A stretch of DNA of 64,000 bases from Sarcocystis neurona (lineage: Eukaryota > Apicomplexa > Conoidasida > Eucoccidiorida > Sarcocystidae). Below, piece after piece: positions 1-12,300 of the stretch. The number at the start of each line of letters is the position of its first letter. The stretch's first letter is position 1. The stretch spans positions 3,119,402-3,183,401 of the forward strand of contig KL647292.1 in the NCBI GenBank assembly GCA_000727475.1. Reading direction: 5' to 3'. The notes below the pieces were generated by a model. The model had not been told where the DNA came from. It searched no databases and saw only the letters and a list, made by a program, of their open reading frames with translations. A program made the translations under genes and the position numbers.

Positions 1-2684
1 AAAACAGACAATGCAACGAAAGAGGGTGGTCGTCGTGATGCTCGTCGTCTATCGGAACACATCATTTCCCTTGCTGCAGACGCTGATGTTTCTACTCCTG
101 TATCATCTTCTGATGCGACTGAAAACAAATCCTCACCACTAACCGATGAACTAACGCCCGCCACAGACGGCGGAGGAGGTTTCCCGGTGGGTTTAACTAC
201 GGAACAAAAGGAGAATGAAAGTTCCTATATTTCTGTGGACGTCCCCCCCGTTCTTTCGGACGGAGATCATTCGCATTCAGCGGCAGAACAGCGGAAGCCT
301 GGTAGAAGACTAGCTGCACCATCGGCGACAGCGGAAAATTCTGCAGAGGCTCATAGTGTAGAAAACGAGGTGATCTGCGACAGCAGTGGCAAAGCCACCA
401 AGGGAGAGCCTTGCTTTGGAGTGCCCAATTTTATTCCACCTGGCATAGATGAGAAGATGCACTTGAGGCAGCTGGAACTGATTGATGAATTTTTGACACG
501 AGCGTTTGGCAACGGGTCAGATTTTCCAATCAACAACTTCGGGGGGCTGAGTTACGGCGCTGTCCAGAAGGAAAGACCCAAGGAGCCTACACCGGATCAT
601 TTCAGCAGAGGTAAACCAGAGACAGGACCTGAGGAGGACACAGCCGCACCTAAAGCGGCAGGATCACCGCCGTCAACAGGAGAGGCAACAACTGAAGGGG
701 AGGAACTAGCAGCAGGAGCGGTGAAGCAGGTGTACGGCGGTTTACCACGACGTCCTTACCCTAGTTCTGAACACGGGCATCACCTTTTCAAAGGAGAGAG
801 AATAAACAAGAACAGGGAAGGAGCAAGAAGAGCCCCGATAAAAGAGGAGCTGCCGTGGGACCGTGTTGATGAACAGAATGGCTGGGCAGAGGACACGGAT
901 ATCGATGAGTTAAGTGAGGAAACAAAACGACAAGGAGAAGAGGAAGATGTAGAAACAGAGACAGGAGAAGATGAGGACGCACTACTATTCAACCGTAGAA
1001 AGTCAAGGAGACCGGGCGTGATGCAGAACATCAAAAGACAGGGGAAAGCGGTACGCGACGCGCTAGGGCAACTGGTCGTCCCTTCTCGCAAGGGCTTCAA
1101 GCGTTTATTCGTCACCGAAACGCCAGTCTCCTCAGACATGGAGAAACTACAACCCTCCATGAGTAAAGATACTCCACAAGCAGGTAGGAGCCAGAACAGC
1201 AGCAGCAACAGCGACAACAGAAGCAGCGACAACGGCAGTGCCAAAAGGAACAGTCGAAAATCTGACAGGGTGGAAGACACTCCTCCTCGGAGGATAGCCC
1301 GCATTCCCGGCAGCCGAGATCCACGTGGACGGCCTCTGGACAACACGTGTACGCGGTGCGAGAAAGTGGTCCTTTGTTTATTGCTTTTTCCTCACCTCCA
1401 CACCGTAGAATCTTGTTCACTGATGTATCTTCCCGAAGGAATAGACAGTCCCTTTACTGTGTTCAACACTAAGTGTAGCCCGTGCTCCTCTTGGGGTACT
1501 AACAGGCCTCTGCCCACTATCTTGTCCCAGAGCAAATATACGCATTTGTCGGAGCCTTCCTCCGCATTTGCTTACTATGCTCCGGGGGACGCAATTGCAG
1601 CAGCGGGCACTGGTACGGACGCCGTCAGCGCTATCCCTTCCGCACCATGTCATGCAACTGCTGACGGCGTTGCTGAATCGAGCCCGATCGAGACAATCTC
1701 TAGCGGCTGGGTAGCAGCAGAAGACACAGAAGCTGAGAAACACTTGTCTGATACTCTTTCGCGGGCGTACGCAGAAGGAGCAAAAGCAGCAATAGACACA
1801 GCTACAACAGCAGGCGCAGCCACCGCTGAGCAGGACGCAGCAGCAGACGAAGCAGCAGCGGCAGTCGAACAATCCATTGCAGCAGCACATCGTACAGAGT
1901 TACTCGCAGAAACTGCACTAAGAGTACAAGACACAGCGGCTGACGCGGCAGCAGCAACAAGTAAAGAAGGAGAAGTGGGGTCGCTCCGCCACCGCGACGC
2001 ACAACTAGTGCGTAAGCTGCGCTCCGTTGATGTTGCTGCAGCACCCAGGCGCCTCGCTGACGCAGACGTTGTAGAAGCAGAAAGCCACGGAGAAGATTCG
2101 GATGGAGAAGAAAACACAAGCCTAGATGCAGAAGCGACACAATCCGAAGAGGAGGAAGACGATGTGGAAGATGAGGAGGGGACGGTAGGCGGACAACAAG
2201 ACGCTATCGAGTTCTCACAGGAGCACTACATCAGTGGAGAGCAGCGACAAGACCTGCCCTTGACGGAGGAGCAGCAGCCGCAGCAAAGTGCAGATCCCGT
2301 TGAGCACGGAGGGGAGGCGCCAAACCAGCTTCAGAGGGACGAACAGCAGCAGCAACGGCCGCCTAGTGAAGCAGAGCTACAAAGTCAGCAGCAGCAGCAG
2401 CCTCAGCAATCAGCCGAACCGGAGCAGTGGGAGGAAGTACTGGACGTCAATACAAGGGAAAACAGCGCCACTCCGCCGACGCAGGGAGCTGCAAGTGACG
2501 AAGAGCAGCATATTGAGCGCGCTTTGCTGGCCACCGCTGAACAAGTAAGCTTCTACCTCGCTTGAAGCGAATGATTCAACAACAACGACGCCAGTTTTCA
2601 GGATGACACTGGAGTGCCACTGCTCCAAGCGATAAAGCTGCCCATTTCTTCCACTGGTGTCCGCATATCAGTTGCTGCCCCACA
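1..2684 (+). CDS. Low-complexity hypothetical protein, 5' partial, probably spliced
   Basis: The frame is open from the first base of the window, so the gene begins upstream. It runs to a TGA at 2563-2565. I think that stop is intronic: CAA|GTAAGC at 2545 is a good donor, TTTTCAG ends at 2601, and the next 83 bases (2602-2684) read on in phase with an ordinary-looking sequence (DDTGVPLLQAIKLP..., ISVAAP) up to another donor, GTATGT. The protein is hydrophilic and rich in Glu, Ser and Arg, with Ala runs around 1790-1970 and Gln/Glu-rich stretches from 2140 on. No domain is recognised. The Cys/Leu-rich piece around 1350-1560 differs in composition and may be an unspliced intron. Function unknown. 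Confidence 0.55.
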
Positions 2685-2689
2685 GTATG

Positions 2690-4075
2690 TATATACATAT
2701 ATGCGTGCGCAAAGAGGTGTACGTATGTATATGTATACATAGCTCGCAAGGGTGTTGGCTGCTTCCTGCTGTTCATGTACCTCGATACCTAGTACGTGTA
2801 TGTATATATATATATATACGTATATATTTATATGTACTTCATCCTCTTTGTGCACTGTTCCAGTAAACAAGCAAGTTTACAGCAATACAGGCTGGTCCGG
2901 TGCTCTCTGTCGCTCAATGGCAAGGATGACATTATTTCTTCAGCACTACACTGAGTTGAAGCCGCGTTCGCCACGAGGAGTGCTAAGGCGAAATAAAGGG
3001 AAGGCTAGAGATGCTCACATAAATAAGTGCACCTGTAACACTACACAGAGGCGTTCACAACCGTGCTACATCATCGTGCCAAGAACCGCATAAACAGACG
3101 AGGGATCTGGCAAGACAGGCGTACTTTACTGGCCTCTCTCCACTGCGCTCTGTACCTCTCTATGTGCGCACGTTTATACATGTGCGGAACTCCACGTATG
3201 GACAGGTACGCGCTCCAGTGCGTGAAGCACGGTGAAGCACACGTACGTTTTGACGTGCTTCTAAACTGTTCTTTGGTGTTACCTTTTCGTTGCCTTAGAA
3301 GTTGCCTTCCTTGTCATGCGAGCGGAACCAACTCGCCGACGTGCGCACACAAGCACAGTTCCTTGTGAGCCCGTATACTTGTATTTCGCTGTAGATGCTT
3401 GAGAACACATAGGATAATTAGCCGACGGGTCAACAGGCTGCAAGATCTGTGGAAACTTGTGTGAATTTATAGATTCACACAAGTGCACCAGAGGCTGCAT
3501 CCTTCGTTCTACTCGTTCATTGCCCTGTGCAAACCGCGTACACACATGCTCCTGTCTTCGGGATGAGTGTTGAACAGCAGTCTACAATGTTGACATCGGC
3601 TGTGGAACATCTGGCTCTAGATGGAGTGTGCGTGTTTCTTACGCGTCTCCGTGTCTCCGTCTCTCTCTCTTTCCACACAGACGGCCACAATCACTACATG
3701 TTTTTCTGGATATCCGGTTATTTATACACATGTGTATATATATATATACATACATGCACGTGTATGTCTCCATATCTTATATCAACTGAACTAAGCGCAC
3801 AGCATTTTCTCGCCCTCACTTTGGCATGTGTGTGTGTGCAGGATATGTGTTTGTTCGTGCAGAAGAAAACCTATACATCTCACTTCCATGCGAGGTCTCT
3901 GAAGTTGTTTACATGCCAGCCACTTGTGACCAAGTTTGCACGTAATGCGCTCACACATGGCGGGGACGCGCAGCATATGTCGTGCATCTGTTTCCAGTCC
4001 GCAAGCTTCTGTGCATATCAACGGAGCCGCAAATTTCGTGTCATGTCCTGAGATTGACTTTATCTGAATGTACAG
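2690..4075. other. Intergenic or intronic, microsatellite-bearing
   Basis: No convincing exon. There are short TATATA/GTATAT runs at about 2685-2835 and 3725-3775 and otherwise ordinary sequence. It could be an intron joining the flanking plus-strand genes, but the phases I can propose (2 at 2684, 0 at 4076) do not match. Confidence 0.5.
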
Positions 4076-5632
4076 GAAGCTAGACCCAGCTTTTCGGTCT
4101 GCCCGTGCATCGGGGCCGTTCCTTCCCGGCTGCAGCGGCTGCGCGGCCAGGCCAGTGCGAAGCCTGCGGGGCTGGCAGCGGCAAGAGGAAAGGGCGAAAC
4201 AGCAGGAAGAGTCGCCTCAGACGCTGGAAGCAAAACCTCTGCGGCCGCACCAGAGGAGGGAGCTGCAGCACAGGAACCAGAGGGGAAGGAGTACCCTACA
4301 GAGCCGTCGCAGCAGGAGAAGATCCCTCAACTAAGCGTGGCAGAAGAGGAGGCCTCATCGATGCCATTTGACGGTACGTTTTGTCAGTACTGTCAAACAG
4401 GGGCGCAGAGGAAGCAGGAAGCTGTAGAAGCAACGTACGACTGCACTAGCGCGGACTGTAGTAGGATATACGAGACCTGGAGTAGAAGCACTCAGCAAAG
4501 CAGCAACAACGGCAGCGCCCTGCATGTGCCTCTGGTGCTGCAGCATATTAGGGATCACCCGTGGATGACTAGAGCAATCGTCGGACTTGCTACCTGGTTA
4601 GGAGGAGATGTGTCTTCGTTGAGTGAGATGGAGCGCAGAAAGAAGGATGTGACAATATCTGGTCTCGCGCCTGCTTTCCTGGTGCCTCCTCCGCCGCGTC
4701 GTCCTGCCTTCCTCCTGCGTTTGCACCCGCAGCGCCAGCAGCAAGCACAGCAGCAGCAGCAATGTGAAGAGCAGCGACAGGAGGAGCAGCGGCAGCAGCA
4801 GCCAAGGAACTCAAAGGGGGGGGGAAAGGGGGAAGAAGAGAAGCAGGAGGAGGAGGAGAATGACGGCGTAACTGACGCCTCGGCAGCCAGGGGAAGTGGA
4901 CACGAGGAGAGCTTGCGACTGCAGAACGAGGAGGAGGAGGAGGAGGGGTCAAGAATAAGGACGGAACCAGGAGCAGCAAGAACAAGCGAACAGCAGGAAA
5001 AGAAGTTGCAGCCTGGACAACTTAAACCCCAACGGGTGCGCTTCCTTCAAGCGCAGTATCATCCAGCAATGGCAACTTTTTGGGAAGCTATGGCAGGACT
5101 GCTTTTGGCTGCTGATGAGGAGCAGATCGCGCAGCTACGCAGGGACAGGGGGGTTGAGGAACAAGAAGAAAGCTGGTGGAAAGCCACTCCATCGGGAATG
5201 CCTACAGCTTCTGCGTGCAAGGTAGCCGAAGAGGGAGAAGCAGCGGCAACGGCGGAGACCGAAGCACAAACGGCAACACTGGCAGCGGGCGGTGTACGTG
5301 GGACACCAGCCACACGATCAGGAGGAGAAGGAGGAGACACACCCTCACGCGAAGAAGCAAGGGTTGCTGCCACTTCCGCAAGCGAGCGCGGTTGTACGTG
5401 TAACAGGACAACTTTGCCGCTTCGTAGCCCGTCGGGCAGGCGGTATCTGTATGCAGTAAAAAGCAGAAATCCGTCACACGTGTTGGCAGACAAGCGGCTG
5501 CAGCGGTCCCTGCAGGACCGCGTGGCGATGGATCACAGGTCTTTCGCCAGTTTTTGGGAAGCGATCGCTGCTCTGTTGAAAGGAGGCAAAGTGGAAAAAG
5601 TCAAACAGTTGAGAAGGAACAGGTTGATGTGA
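4076..5632 (+). CDS. Hypothetical protein with three diverged ~35-residue repeats
   Basis: The frame is open from 4058 to the TGA at 5630-5632. TGTACAG ending at 4075 would start the exon. The first in-frame ATG could be 4361, and no better start was found, so the 5' end is open. Three copies of one motif are spaced along the protein. Copy 1 (about 4520-4650) carries DHPWMTRAIVGLATWLGG. Copy 2 (about 5035-5151) carries YHPAMATFWEAMAGLL and then IAQLRRDR. Copy 3 (about 5512-5628) carries DHRSFASFWEAIAALL and then VKQLRRNR. Between them are Gln-, Glu- and Ala-rich spacers of the type common in coccidian proteins. A CxxC pair and further cysteines lie near 4384-4465 (FCQYCQTG, CTSADC). No known family was recognised; a helical protein-protein interaction repeat is a guess. 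Confidence 0.62.
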   Translation, partial: EARPSFSVCPCIGAVPSRLQRLRGQASAKPAGLAAARGKGETAGRVASDAGSKTSAAAPEEGAAAQEPEGKEYPTEPSQQEKIPQLSVAEEEASSMPFDGTFCQYCQTGAQRKQEAVEATYDCTSADCSRIYETWSRSTQQSSNNGSALHVPLVLQHIRDHPWMTRAIVGLATWLGGDVSSLSEMERRKKDVTISGLAPAFLVPPPPRRPAFLLRLHPQRQQQAQQQQQCEEQRQEEQRQQQPRNSKGGGKGEEEKQEEEENDGVTDASAARGSGHEESLRLQNEEEEEEGSRIRTEPGAARTSEQQEKKLQPGQLKPQRVRFLQAQYHPAMATFWEAMAGLLLAADEEQIAQLRRDRGVEEQEESWWKATPSGMPTASACKVAEEGEAAATAETEAQTATLAAGGVRGTPATRSGGEGGDTPSREEARVAATSASERGCTCNRTTLPLRSPSGRRYLYAVKSRNPSHVLADKRLQRSLQDRVAMDHRSFASFWEAIAALLKGGKVEKVKQLRRNRLM

Positions 5633-5692
5633 TAAGCCAAGGGTTTGCTGCAACGTGGATAATATTTGTGTGCGTGTGCGCATACATTACCA

Positions 5693-5882
5693 CCTGTCTG
5701 ACATACATTCAGAAGTAAAAGTGTAACTTGCCGAAAGCGCGGGGCACACAGAGCATTAGGCGCCTTTCCGCATGTGTCTAGCCGACCTGTTTGACATACG
5801 TCAAACACGAAGTAAAAGAGTAACTTTCCGAAAGGACGGGGCGTACAGCGCATTAGGTGCATTTCCGCATGTTTGTAGTCGG
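5693..5882. repeat. Diverged tandem repeat, two ~95-bp units
   Basis: Unit 1 is about 5693-5785 and unit 2 about 5786-5882. Shared blocks in order: CCTGT.TGACATAC, GAAGTAAAAG.GTAACTT.CCGAAAG, CGGGGC, GCATTAGG, then TTTCCGCATGT. No open frame is shared by both units. Confidence 0.8.
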
Positions 5883-6251
5883 TGAACCGTGAGTTGAGGA
5901 AGAACCAATAGCACTTCTCAAACGGATGACATACGTGCGCAGAGAGATGGGGCCTCTCTTTTCTCCAAGTGTACACACGTACATACATTTGTAACATCCT
6001 TATAGACGTGTGTACGAGCAAGTATATATATATAAATGTACATGTTTATCTATATGTGCGCCCAGTACACATAAGAAATAAAGGAGGAGGAACGGCCCCT
6101 GTATGTACTTGAGAGATGCTGCACGACAAGAAAAGAGGTACATTCTTTTCCAAGACTAAGAAGGCATAAAGATAGACAGGAACTCTCGAAAAAACTTGAG
6201 GAAATCAGACAGTGAACGCTCATTGTGACTCGATAAAGACAGACAGTCTAC

Positions 6252-6546
6252 GTCAGAATCCACGGAACTATCATCACTTGCAATATATATGCATACATAT
6301 GTGTTCTGGCCTCTCTCCACTGATGTGCGTGCTGTACTAAAACATGCAAGTAGACGCAGGAAAAGATCTACTTTTCAGAACCGAGAAAGACTACGGAAGA
6401 CTAGGTCAGAATATACGGAACGACAATGACTTGCAGTATATACACACACGTGTATGTGGTTGCGTCTCTCTATGTATGTGGGTGCTGTACTAAAACGTGA
6501 AAATACACGCGGAAAGATATCTACTCTTCAGAACCGACGAAGACTA
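6252..6546. repeat. Diverged tandem repeat, two ~147-bp units
   Basis: Units at 6252-6403 and 6404-6546 share GTCAGAAT..ACGGAAC, an internal microsatellite, GTGCTGTACTAAAAC, and TTCAGAACCGA..AAGACTA. A weaker relative may lie at about 6115-6165. Non-coding as far as I can see. Confidence 0.75.
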
Positions 6547-7898
6547 GTGCGGAACTGGAAACCTCAGGAAAAAGCCTGTTCCACCGCCTGCAACTAGTAC
6601 ACGGAATTAGGCTTAGTATACGTAAGACAAATAAACTGGAAAAGTCTTCGTAGTTGGCATTTTGGGGGAGAATTACTCTTCGGCTGAGAAAAGGCCTTGC
6701 CCGGTGGAGAGGGAGAGAGAGAAAGAGTTTCAAAGACGAGTCTGATGACAAAGTCTTTGAGTCGGTCATGGATACTCCGACGTGTGGAAATGAGCGAAGA
6801 TGCTCTGCAGTGCCGTGATTCTGCACAGCACTGCTCTTCAGACTGAAGACTCATGTGCGCTGAGAAACTACGCCGTAGTATACATACACTCTGTAACACA
6901 TGTATAAACCTTTCGGTATATGCGCAGCTACAGGTTGTATCAGGTTTAGCAGCGCACGAACCTCTCGCTTGCATAGAAATGGAGCAGGCTGTGTACATTT
7001 TGAAGAAAAAGACTCTCGCAGACACCTGAACCATCAAATACTTACGAGAGAGACGCTTTCTGAAGTGCAGCCGCATACACTTGGTGAAACAGACCTGTGC
7101 AAGAGTGACTATCTCTGGGGTTTACGAAGATACATAGCAGCAATCTAAAACACGGGATACAAGTGGATACACAGGAATGCGCTAGACCTAGGAAAACGCA
7201 GATATACAGGAGAAGAACAGAGATGCTCGTAGGTAGGAACGTCTGTAGTATTCTACGAATACCAGAAATGTTTGTGAGTTGAACACTCCAAGGCGAACAC
7301 GGAGTAACGAAGAAAAAGGTGTAGGGATACGATTTTCTGGTATGAGAAAAAATACCCCGGTATTCCTACGTCTCTTTCTTCGTGTACACTAATGCACACA
7401 TGCACACACACACACACACTGTTTGTGCGAATGGGTTGCGTATCACTTGATTCGCCCTTCCTCATATGTAAAGATTTGCTCCGATTGAACCGCCCTCAAG
7501 GCTTCTGTTTCTGTATACCTGTACGCTCCTTCTGCACGTAGGCTTCATTGCCCCCGCCAGAAAGCACCCAAGTATCACTTCATTTCTTAATCTGGGTAGG
7601 CGAACACGACGTCCTTTCATGCTCAAACATGCGTGGTCAAGTGTTGTCCGCTTGCCTATTCTTATATTGCACCTCAGGTGCACTCCGACAGATAATACGC
7701 CTGCGTGTGTTGAAGTGTGTGTGGGTCCACATGCGTATGTACATGTATACATATATCTGCCCAAACAGGCGAGGCTCCCTGAGGCACGATCTGCGCGGGC
7801 TTCATTTGTGTGTTCCTAAACCCACGTGAAATCTCGTGATGCGTGTATTTTGCCTGTGACGCTCCTTGATGCATGTGCACTCTTATCGCGTGTCTTGA
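6547..7898. other. Mostly non-coding spacer
   Basis: One plus-strand frame (6900-7148) has ordinary composition but no start context or splice support, so I do not call it. The remainder shows short CA/TG runs and nothing recognisable. Confidence 0.4.
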
Positions 7899-7899
7899 G

Positions 7900-8313
7900 T
7901 GCCTCCGACTTGTACGTACACCTGCGACTTGCGTGGCCTACCCACAAATCCGGTGGACCAGGACACCAACAGTACCCCATACAGTGTCCTGAAGAGGCAG
8001 CAAGCACGCGTGCTGACGGTGGGAGTAGTTCGCAGCAACTTTCTGTACGCGCGAAGATTCCGTCTGTACCGCCTTCATCAGACGTGTGAACAGCTGTGTA
8101 GCAACATACGTGTGTTTTGGACAATGACACTTGTACTATAGAGCTAGTGTGTGGCGAGACACGGAGAACAGCAAGGGGACTGAAGGCGGAAGATCGCAGC
8201 GTGTCGAGTGTTTAGGAAGCCCGAAGAAACGCCGGCACGCAGGAACCTTCGCTGTTTGTTCAACAACGACAGGTGCAGACGTTGAAGAGGAGTCTGACGA
8301 TACCGCTGCGTTT
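7900..8313 (+). CDS. Candidate two-exon coding segment, unknown protein
   Basis: Exon a (about 7900-8083) reads ...PVDQDTNSTPYSVLKRQQ and FLYARRFRLYRLHQ. It ends with two bases before GTGTGA. Exon b starts at 8142 after TACTATAG, supplies the one missing base and reads ASVWRDTENSKGTEGG... to ...VEEESDDTAAFK near 8313. The 58-bp intron keeps phase and both sides have normal, charged composition unlike the repeats around them. Neither end of the gene is resolved, and it could be further exons of the gene ending at 5632. No family recognised. Confidence 0.3.
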
Positions 8314-8883
8314 AAGTTGTTCACGTGCATCTGTCTGCGTCTTTACGTGATCTTTAGCATATGATGTATCCGCACATGTCTAGATGTGTGCGTACGCTTA
8401 CATATGTGTGTGTGTGTGTGTACACGTGCGTAGGCGAACTGGACAGGGTGCCGTGTAGTTCATGTGGAACCGGCGGAGTTCTACATTTCCACGAGAAAGC
8501 AGACATACACGCAAGTAGTGTGTGTGTGTATATACATATATATCTTTGTGAGTGAAGCAGTACACTGTACAGCGCAGTAACGGCAAGAATATCAAAGACA
8601 AACGCGTTCCTGCCTCTCACAAGTAACATTTACTTCCTTCTGTTGGAGCACTTACACGCACACACAGAAATACGTGTACTTCGCTTGCATGCCAAGCATG
8701 ACTGTCTTCTTGTTGATTTAACAAGATGAGCTCCGCAGTGTGTATACACGTGTGAGTTGGCGCCTCTTGGGTCCCTACTCACTTTATCAAAAAACCACAA
8801 CGGTCTGCTGCTGTCCGACTGCAACTGGCCTACGTGTCCACCTTTCGTTGCTGCTGGAGGCACACCGGCAGACAACACTTCTG

Positions 8884-9240
8884 CTATATAATTCCACCTG
8901 TTGCTCCTGCTGCTGCTCGAGTAACTACTCTGCGATGTAGTGCTGACAAGAGTTGTGCCTGGAGTCGCCTTCGCAGCGATAATACTGCAGCTACTGCAGT
9001 CGCTTCCGATGTTGCTATTCGCGCCGCTGCTGCTGGTGCTGCTGCTGTCTTTTTCGCTTCCACGCCAGCGGTAAACACTTGCATCTTCCTGCTCGCCTGC
9101 TGCTGCGGTCGCTGCGGTTTTTGCGACGGCTGCCGCGTTCCTTCTTCATCATCTTCATCTGCGCCATCAGCAGCACAAAAATCTTCCTTCTTGTTCTTCT
9201 TCTCCTTCGGCAGGTGCTGCTGCAGTTGCTGCTCCTACTG
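8884..9240 (-). other. Open segment resembling the last USP39/SAD1 exon
   Basis: On the minus strand, in the same frame as the last exon of the SAD1 gene, about 9187-9100 reads KEDFCAADGADEDDEEGTRQP. This parallels [22 protein letters not shown], which ends the SAD1 protein at 9388. The nucleotide match is clear: GAAGAT..TTTTG, GAAGA repeats, GCAGCCGT.GC. Downstream it stays open to 8884 with Ala-rich sequence. It may be a duplicated exon 3' end, an alternative final exon, or part of the 3' untranslated region. Confidence 0.45.
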
Positions 9241-9387
9241 CTGGTGCTACCACTGCCGCACGTACTCGTGTGTGCTGCTCTTGCTGCTGCTGCCGCTACA
9301 ACTCCTACCAGGACAGCTGGGGTTGCTACTGCTGCTACTGTTGTCGCTACGTTTTCACTACTCCTGCTGCTGCCACGGTTGCTGCGG

Positions 9388-12300
9388 CTACGGCTGCTGC
9401 TGCTCTTCGTCTTCGTCTTCGTCTTCAGGAGCCGCAGCAAAAATATCTTCTTCTTCGTCGGGTGCTGCTGCGGCAGCTGCTGCGCGTGCAGCTTTGCGCC
9501 GCATGTCTTGAAGCTCTGCCTCCACGACAGTCGCATCGATAGAGCCGTCTGGTGCTACGTCCTGCCGCTGGTACACCTGCATGTACGACTCTGCAGCAGC
9601 AGCAGCAGCACGAAACAGCAGCGGCAGCAGAGGGTCGTAGCAGCAGCAGGGAGTAGCAGCAGCAAGCAATAGCAGCAGCAGCAGAGAGCAGCAGACCCAA
9701 GGAGAACAACCAGCAGGCCTCAAAATAGGCAGCAAAAGCAGGAGCAGCGCACAGCCGTACCACCGGTGGGCCGAAGAAGCCGCAGCAGTGAGCAGCAGCA
9801 GCACGCAGCAGAAAAAACCGCACAGAGCAGACTGCAGACAAAGAAAGAACCAGAAACAAACAGCAGCTCGCAGCGGTAGAGTACAACAGCAGAGACAGGC
9901 ACCGATGCCGCAGGCAGAGACGTGTGTGATACGTAATGTGTCACCAGCGTCAGCAGCAGCAGCAGCGCCAGGGCAGCAGCAGCAGCGTCAGAGCAGCAGC
10001 AACAGCAGCATCAGGGCAGCAGCAGCAGCGTCAGGGCAGCGGCAGCAGCAGCAGCGTCAGGGCAGCAGCAGTGCAACAGAAATAGCCGTTGTCAAGCAAG
10101 TTTGCCAGGAGGACGGACAGAGGCCGCAAGCGCTGGCGGGTCTCCGAATGGAGAACAATGACGGCAGCGAGCAGAAGCACAAGTTCGACCGGCAGGCACC
10201 AAACAGCAGCTGCGGAGAACTGCGTCCGCCACACTCTGCAGCAGCAGCAGCGGACACAGCAGCAGGACAGTCACTTCGACCAGCAGTGCGATCAGTAGCA
10301 GCATGTACAGCATGAACCAGACGGAGAGAAGCAGCAGCGACGGATACAACACAAGACGTGATCGACTGCAACAACGGCAGAAGAGTCGAGAGCAGCAGCA
10401 ACAAGCAGGGGCAGCCGTTGGGGGAAGGCACCACCTACAGCAACACGAGCGAGAGCGGCAGCAGCACCGACGCCGGCGCAACAGCAGCAGCAAGAGAAAA
10501 GGCAATTAGAGGCACCAAGGCAAGCAGCGGTACCAGCAACAGGAGAGCAATGCTGGCCAGCGCACGGCTGCAGCAGGAGTCATCAGCAAGAGGACGAGCA
10601 CCAATATCAGCCGTAACCGAGACCGAGGGCCTCCCACGAGCAACAAATAAGGCAGCAGCAGCAGCAGTCGCAGCAAGACGAGGAGGAGAAGGCGTATTCC
10701 TACTACTACTACTGCTACTACTACCAACCCTAGCAGTCGCTGGCGACAGTGGCATGGAAGTGCGCGAGCCGCAGGGGCAACCGCAGCAGCGGCAGCAAGA
10801 GGAGGAAAAGCAACAACAGCAGAAGATGACAGACACGTTCATGCCCTCCCCTTCCAAGCGCAGCAGAGCAGCAGCCGTGTGGGCACTGCGCGACGTCAGG
10901 GAACATGCGCAGCGACGACAAAAGCGGACACAGGAAGAGAGAAAAGAAGGCACGCATGTAATAAATATGACGAAGTTCTTTTCTTCGTTCGTACCTGAGA
11001 GAGCAACAAATTGTGGGAGGACTTGAGTCACCCGGAGATCTTCAATTTCAAACCACTCATTTGTAGGCTGCATGCAGAGACATGCGGGCCAACACCACTT
11101 CTCGACCGTTAACAAAGAAAATCTTGCGTTTTTCTTTGTGTCTACACACAGACGTAACGCCACACAAAGTGGAACAACGCCACCTCTCGACTGCTAAACA
11201 AGATAGTCTTCCGTTCCCCTTCCTTGTCTACACATAGACACAACGCCGGCAATTTAGATATATGCAGATATGTGCGTAGGACATACAGACAAAGCCACAC
11301 GTATGTCCGCTGAACAGACACGGGCGTCGCCGGCTCTACGTACGTACGTATACGTATGCATACATATAGTCTCCCAAACGTACAGCAGCAGCCAGCAGGT
11401 GTCCACACTACAACAAAGCAACCTTCACACATATACGTGTATCTTCGGACAGGTCTACATGCATGTGTTCACACGTAACTGCACACACGAACACGTCCAT
11501 ATACGTACATTGCAGGGGGGCCAATAGTACAGTGAAATACGCAAGCATACACATATGCAACGGCGTCTACGATGAGCAGACGTGGCGTCGCAACGATGAT
11601 GCGGAACAGACAACAAAGAAGAAGAGGCGCGGCGGGTATGGAGAGGACCAAGAGAAATGCACTGACACATACAAATACGTCTGTCTCTCCCCACCTACCG
11701 ACGTGGACATGTGCGTGCGTCCACCAGTGGATCTGCCCAGCTCTCTCTCTCTGTCTATTGATGGGTGCCCCTACGCATACACACGTGTATATCAGCATAC
11801 ACACATGTAACGCCCGCGAACAGACAGACCTTCTCATATATGTGTAGGCATTAACGCATGCAGAGAATGTATACACACACACACACACGTATACACGTCT
11901 TGCAACGAGGTCATGCCCAGCGCCTGCCAAAAAAACCCCATACACATACATTTATAGTCGCCTGTAGGCGTGCGGGTCTAGTAGACAGCCGCAACACATA
12001 CACACACGTAAAGATATAGCGACGGACAAATAGGAAGTTGTGTCTGCAGACCGAAGACCCCTCCTTTCTACACACACACACACAGAGGCAGAGGCACTAC
12101 TGGCCGCTTATTTTCTCCCTATAATATATATTTACTACACCCATGCTGCTTTGTCTCTCTCTCTGTCTCTCCGGCACACACGCATGTACGGGTACATCCA
12201 CGCGCGCCCTCCTCTGTCTCTCTTCAGGCAGATACTTCCACAGACACAGCTGTCTCTCAGTACTTCTGAAAAAGGGCCGCGCACAGAGAGATATACCGAG

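Noticed and set aside
8834..10509. Several plus-strand Cys/Leu- and Gln/Ser-rich frames
   Set aside because: Shadows of the SAD1 last exon and of repeats in intron 11.
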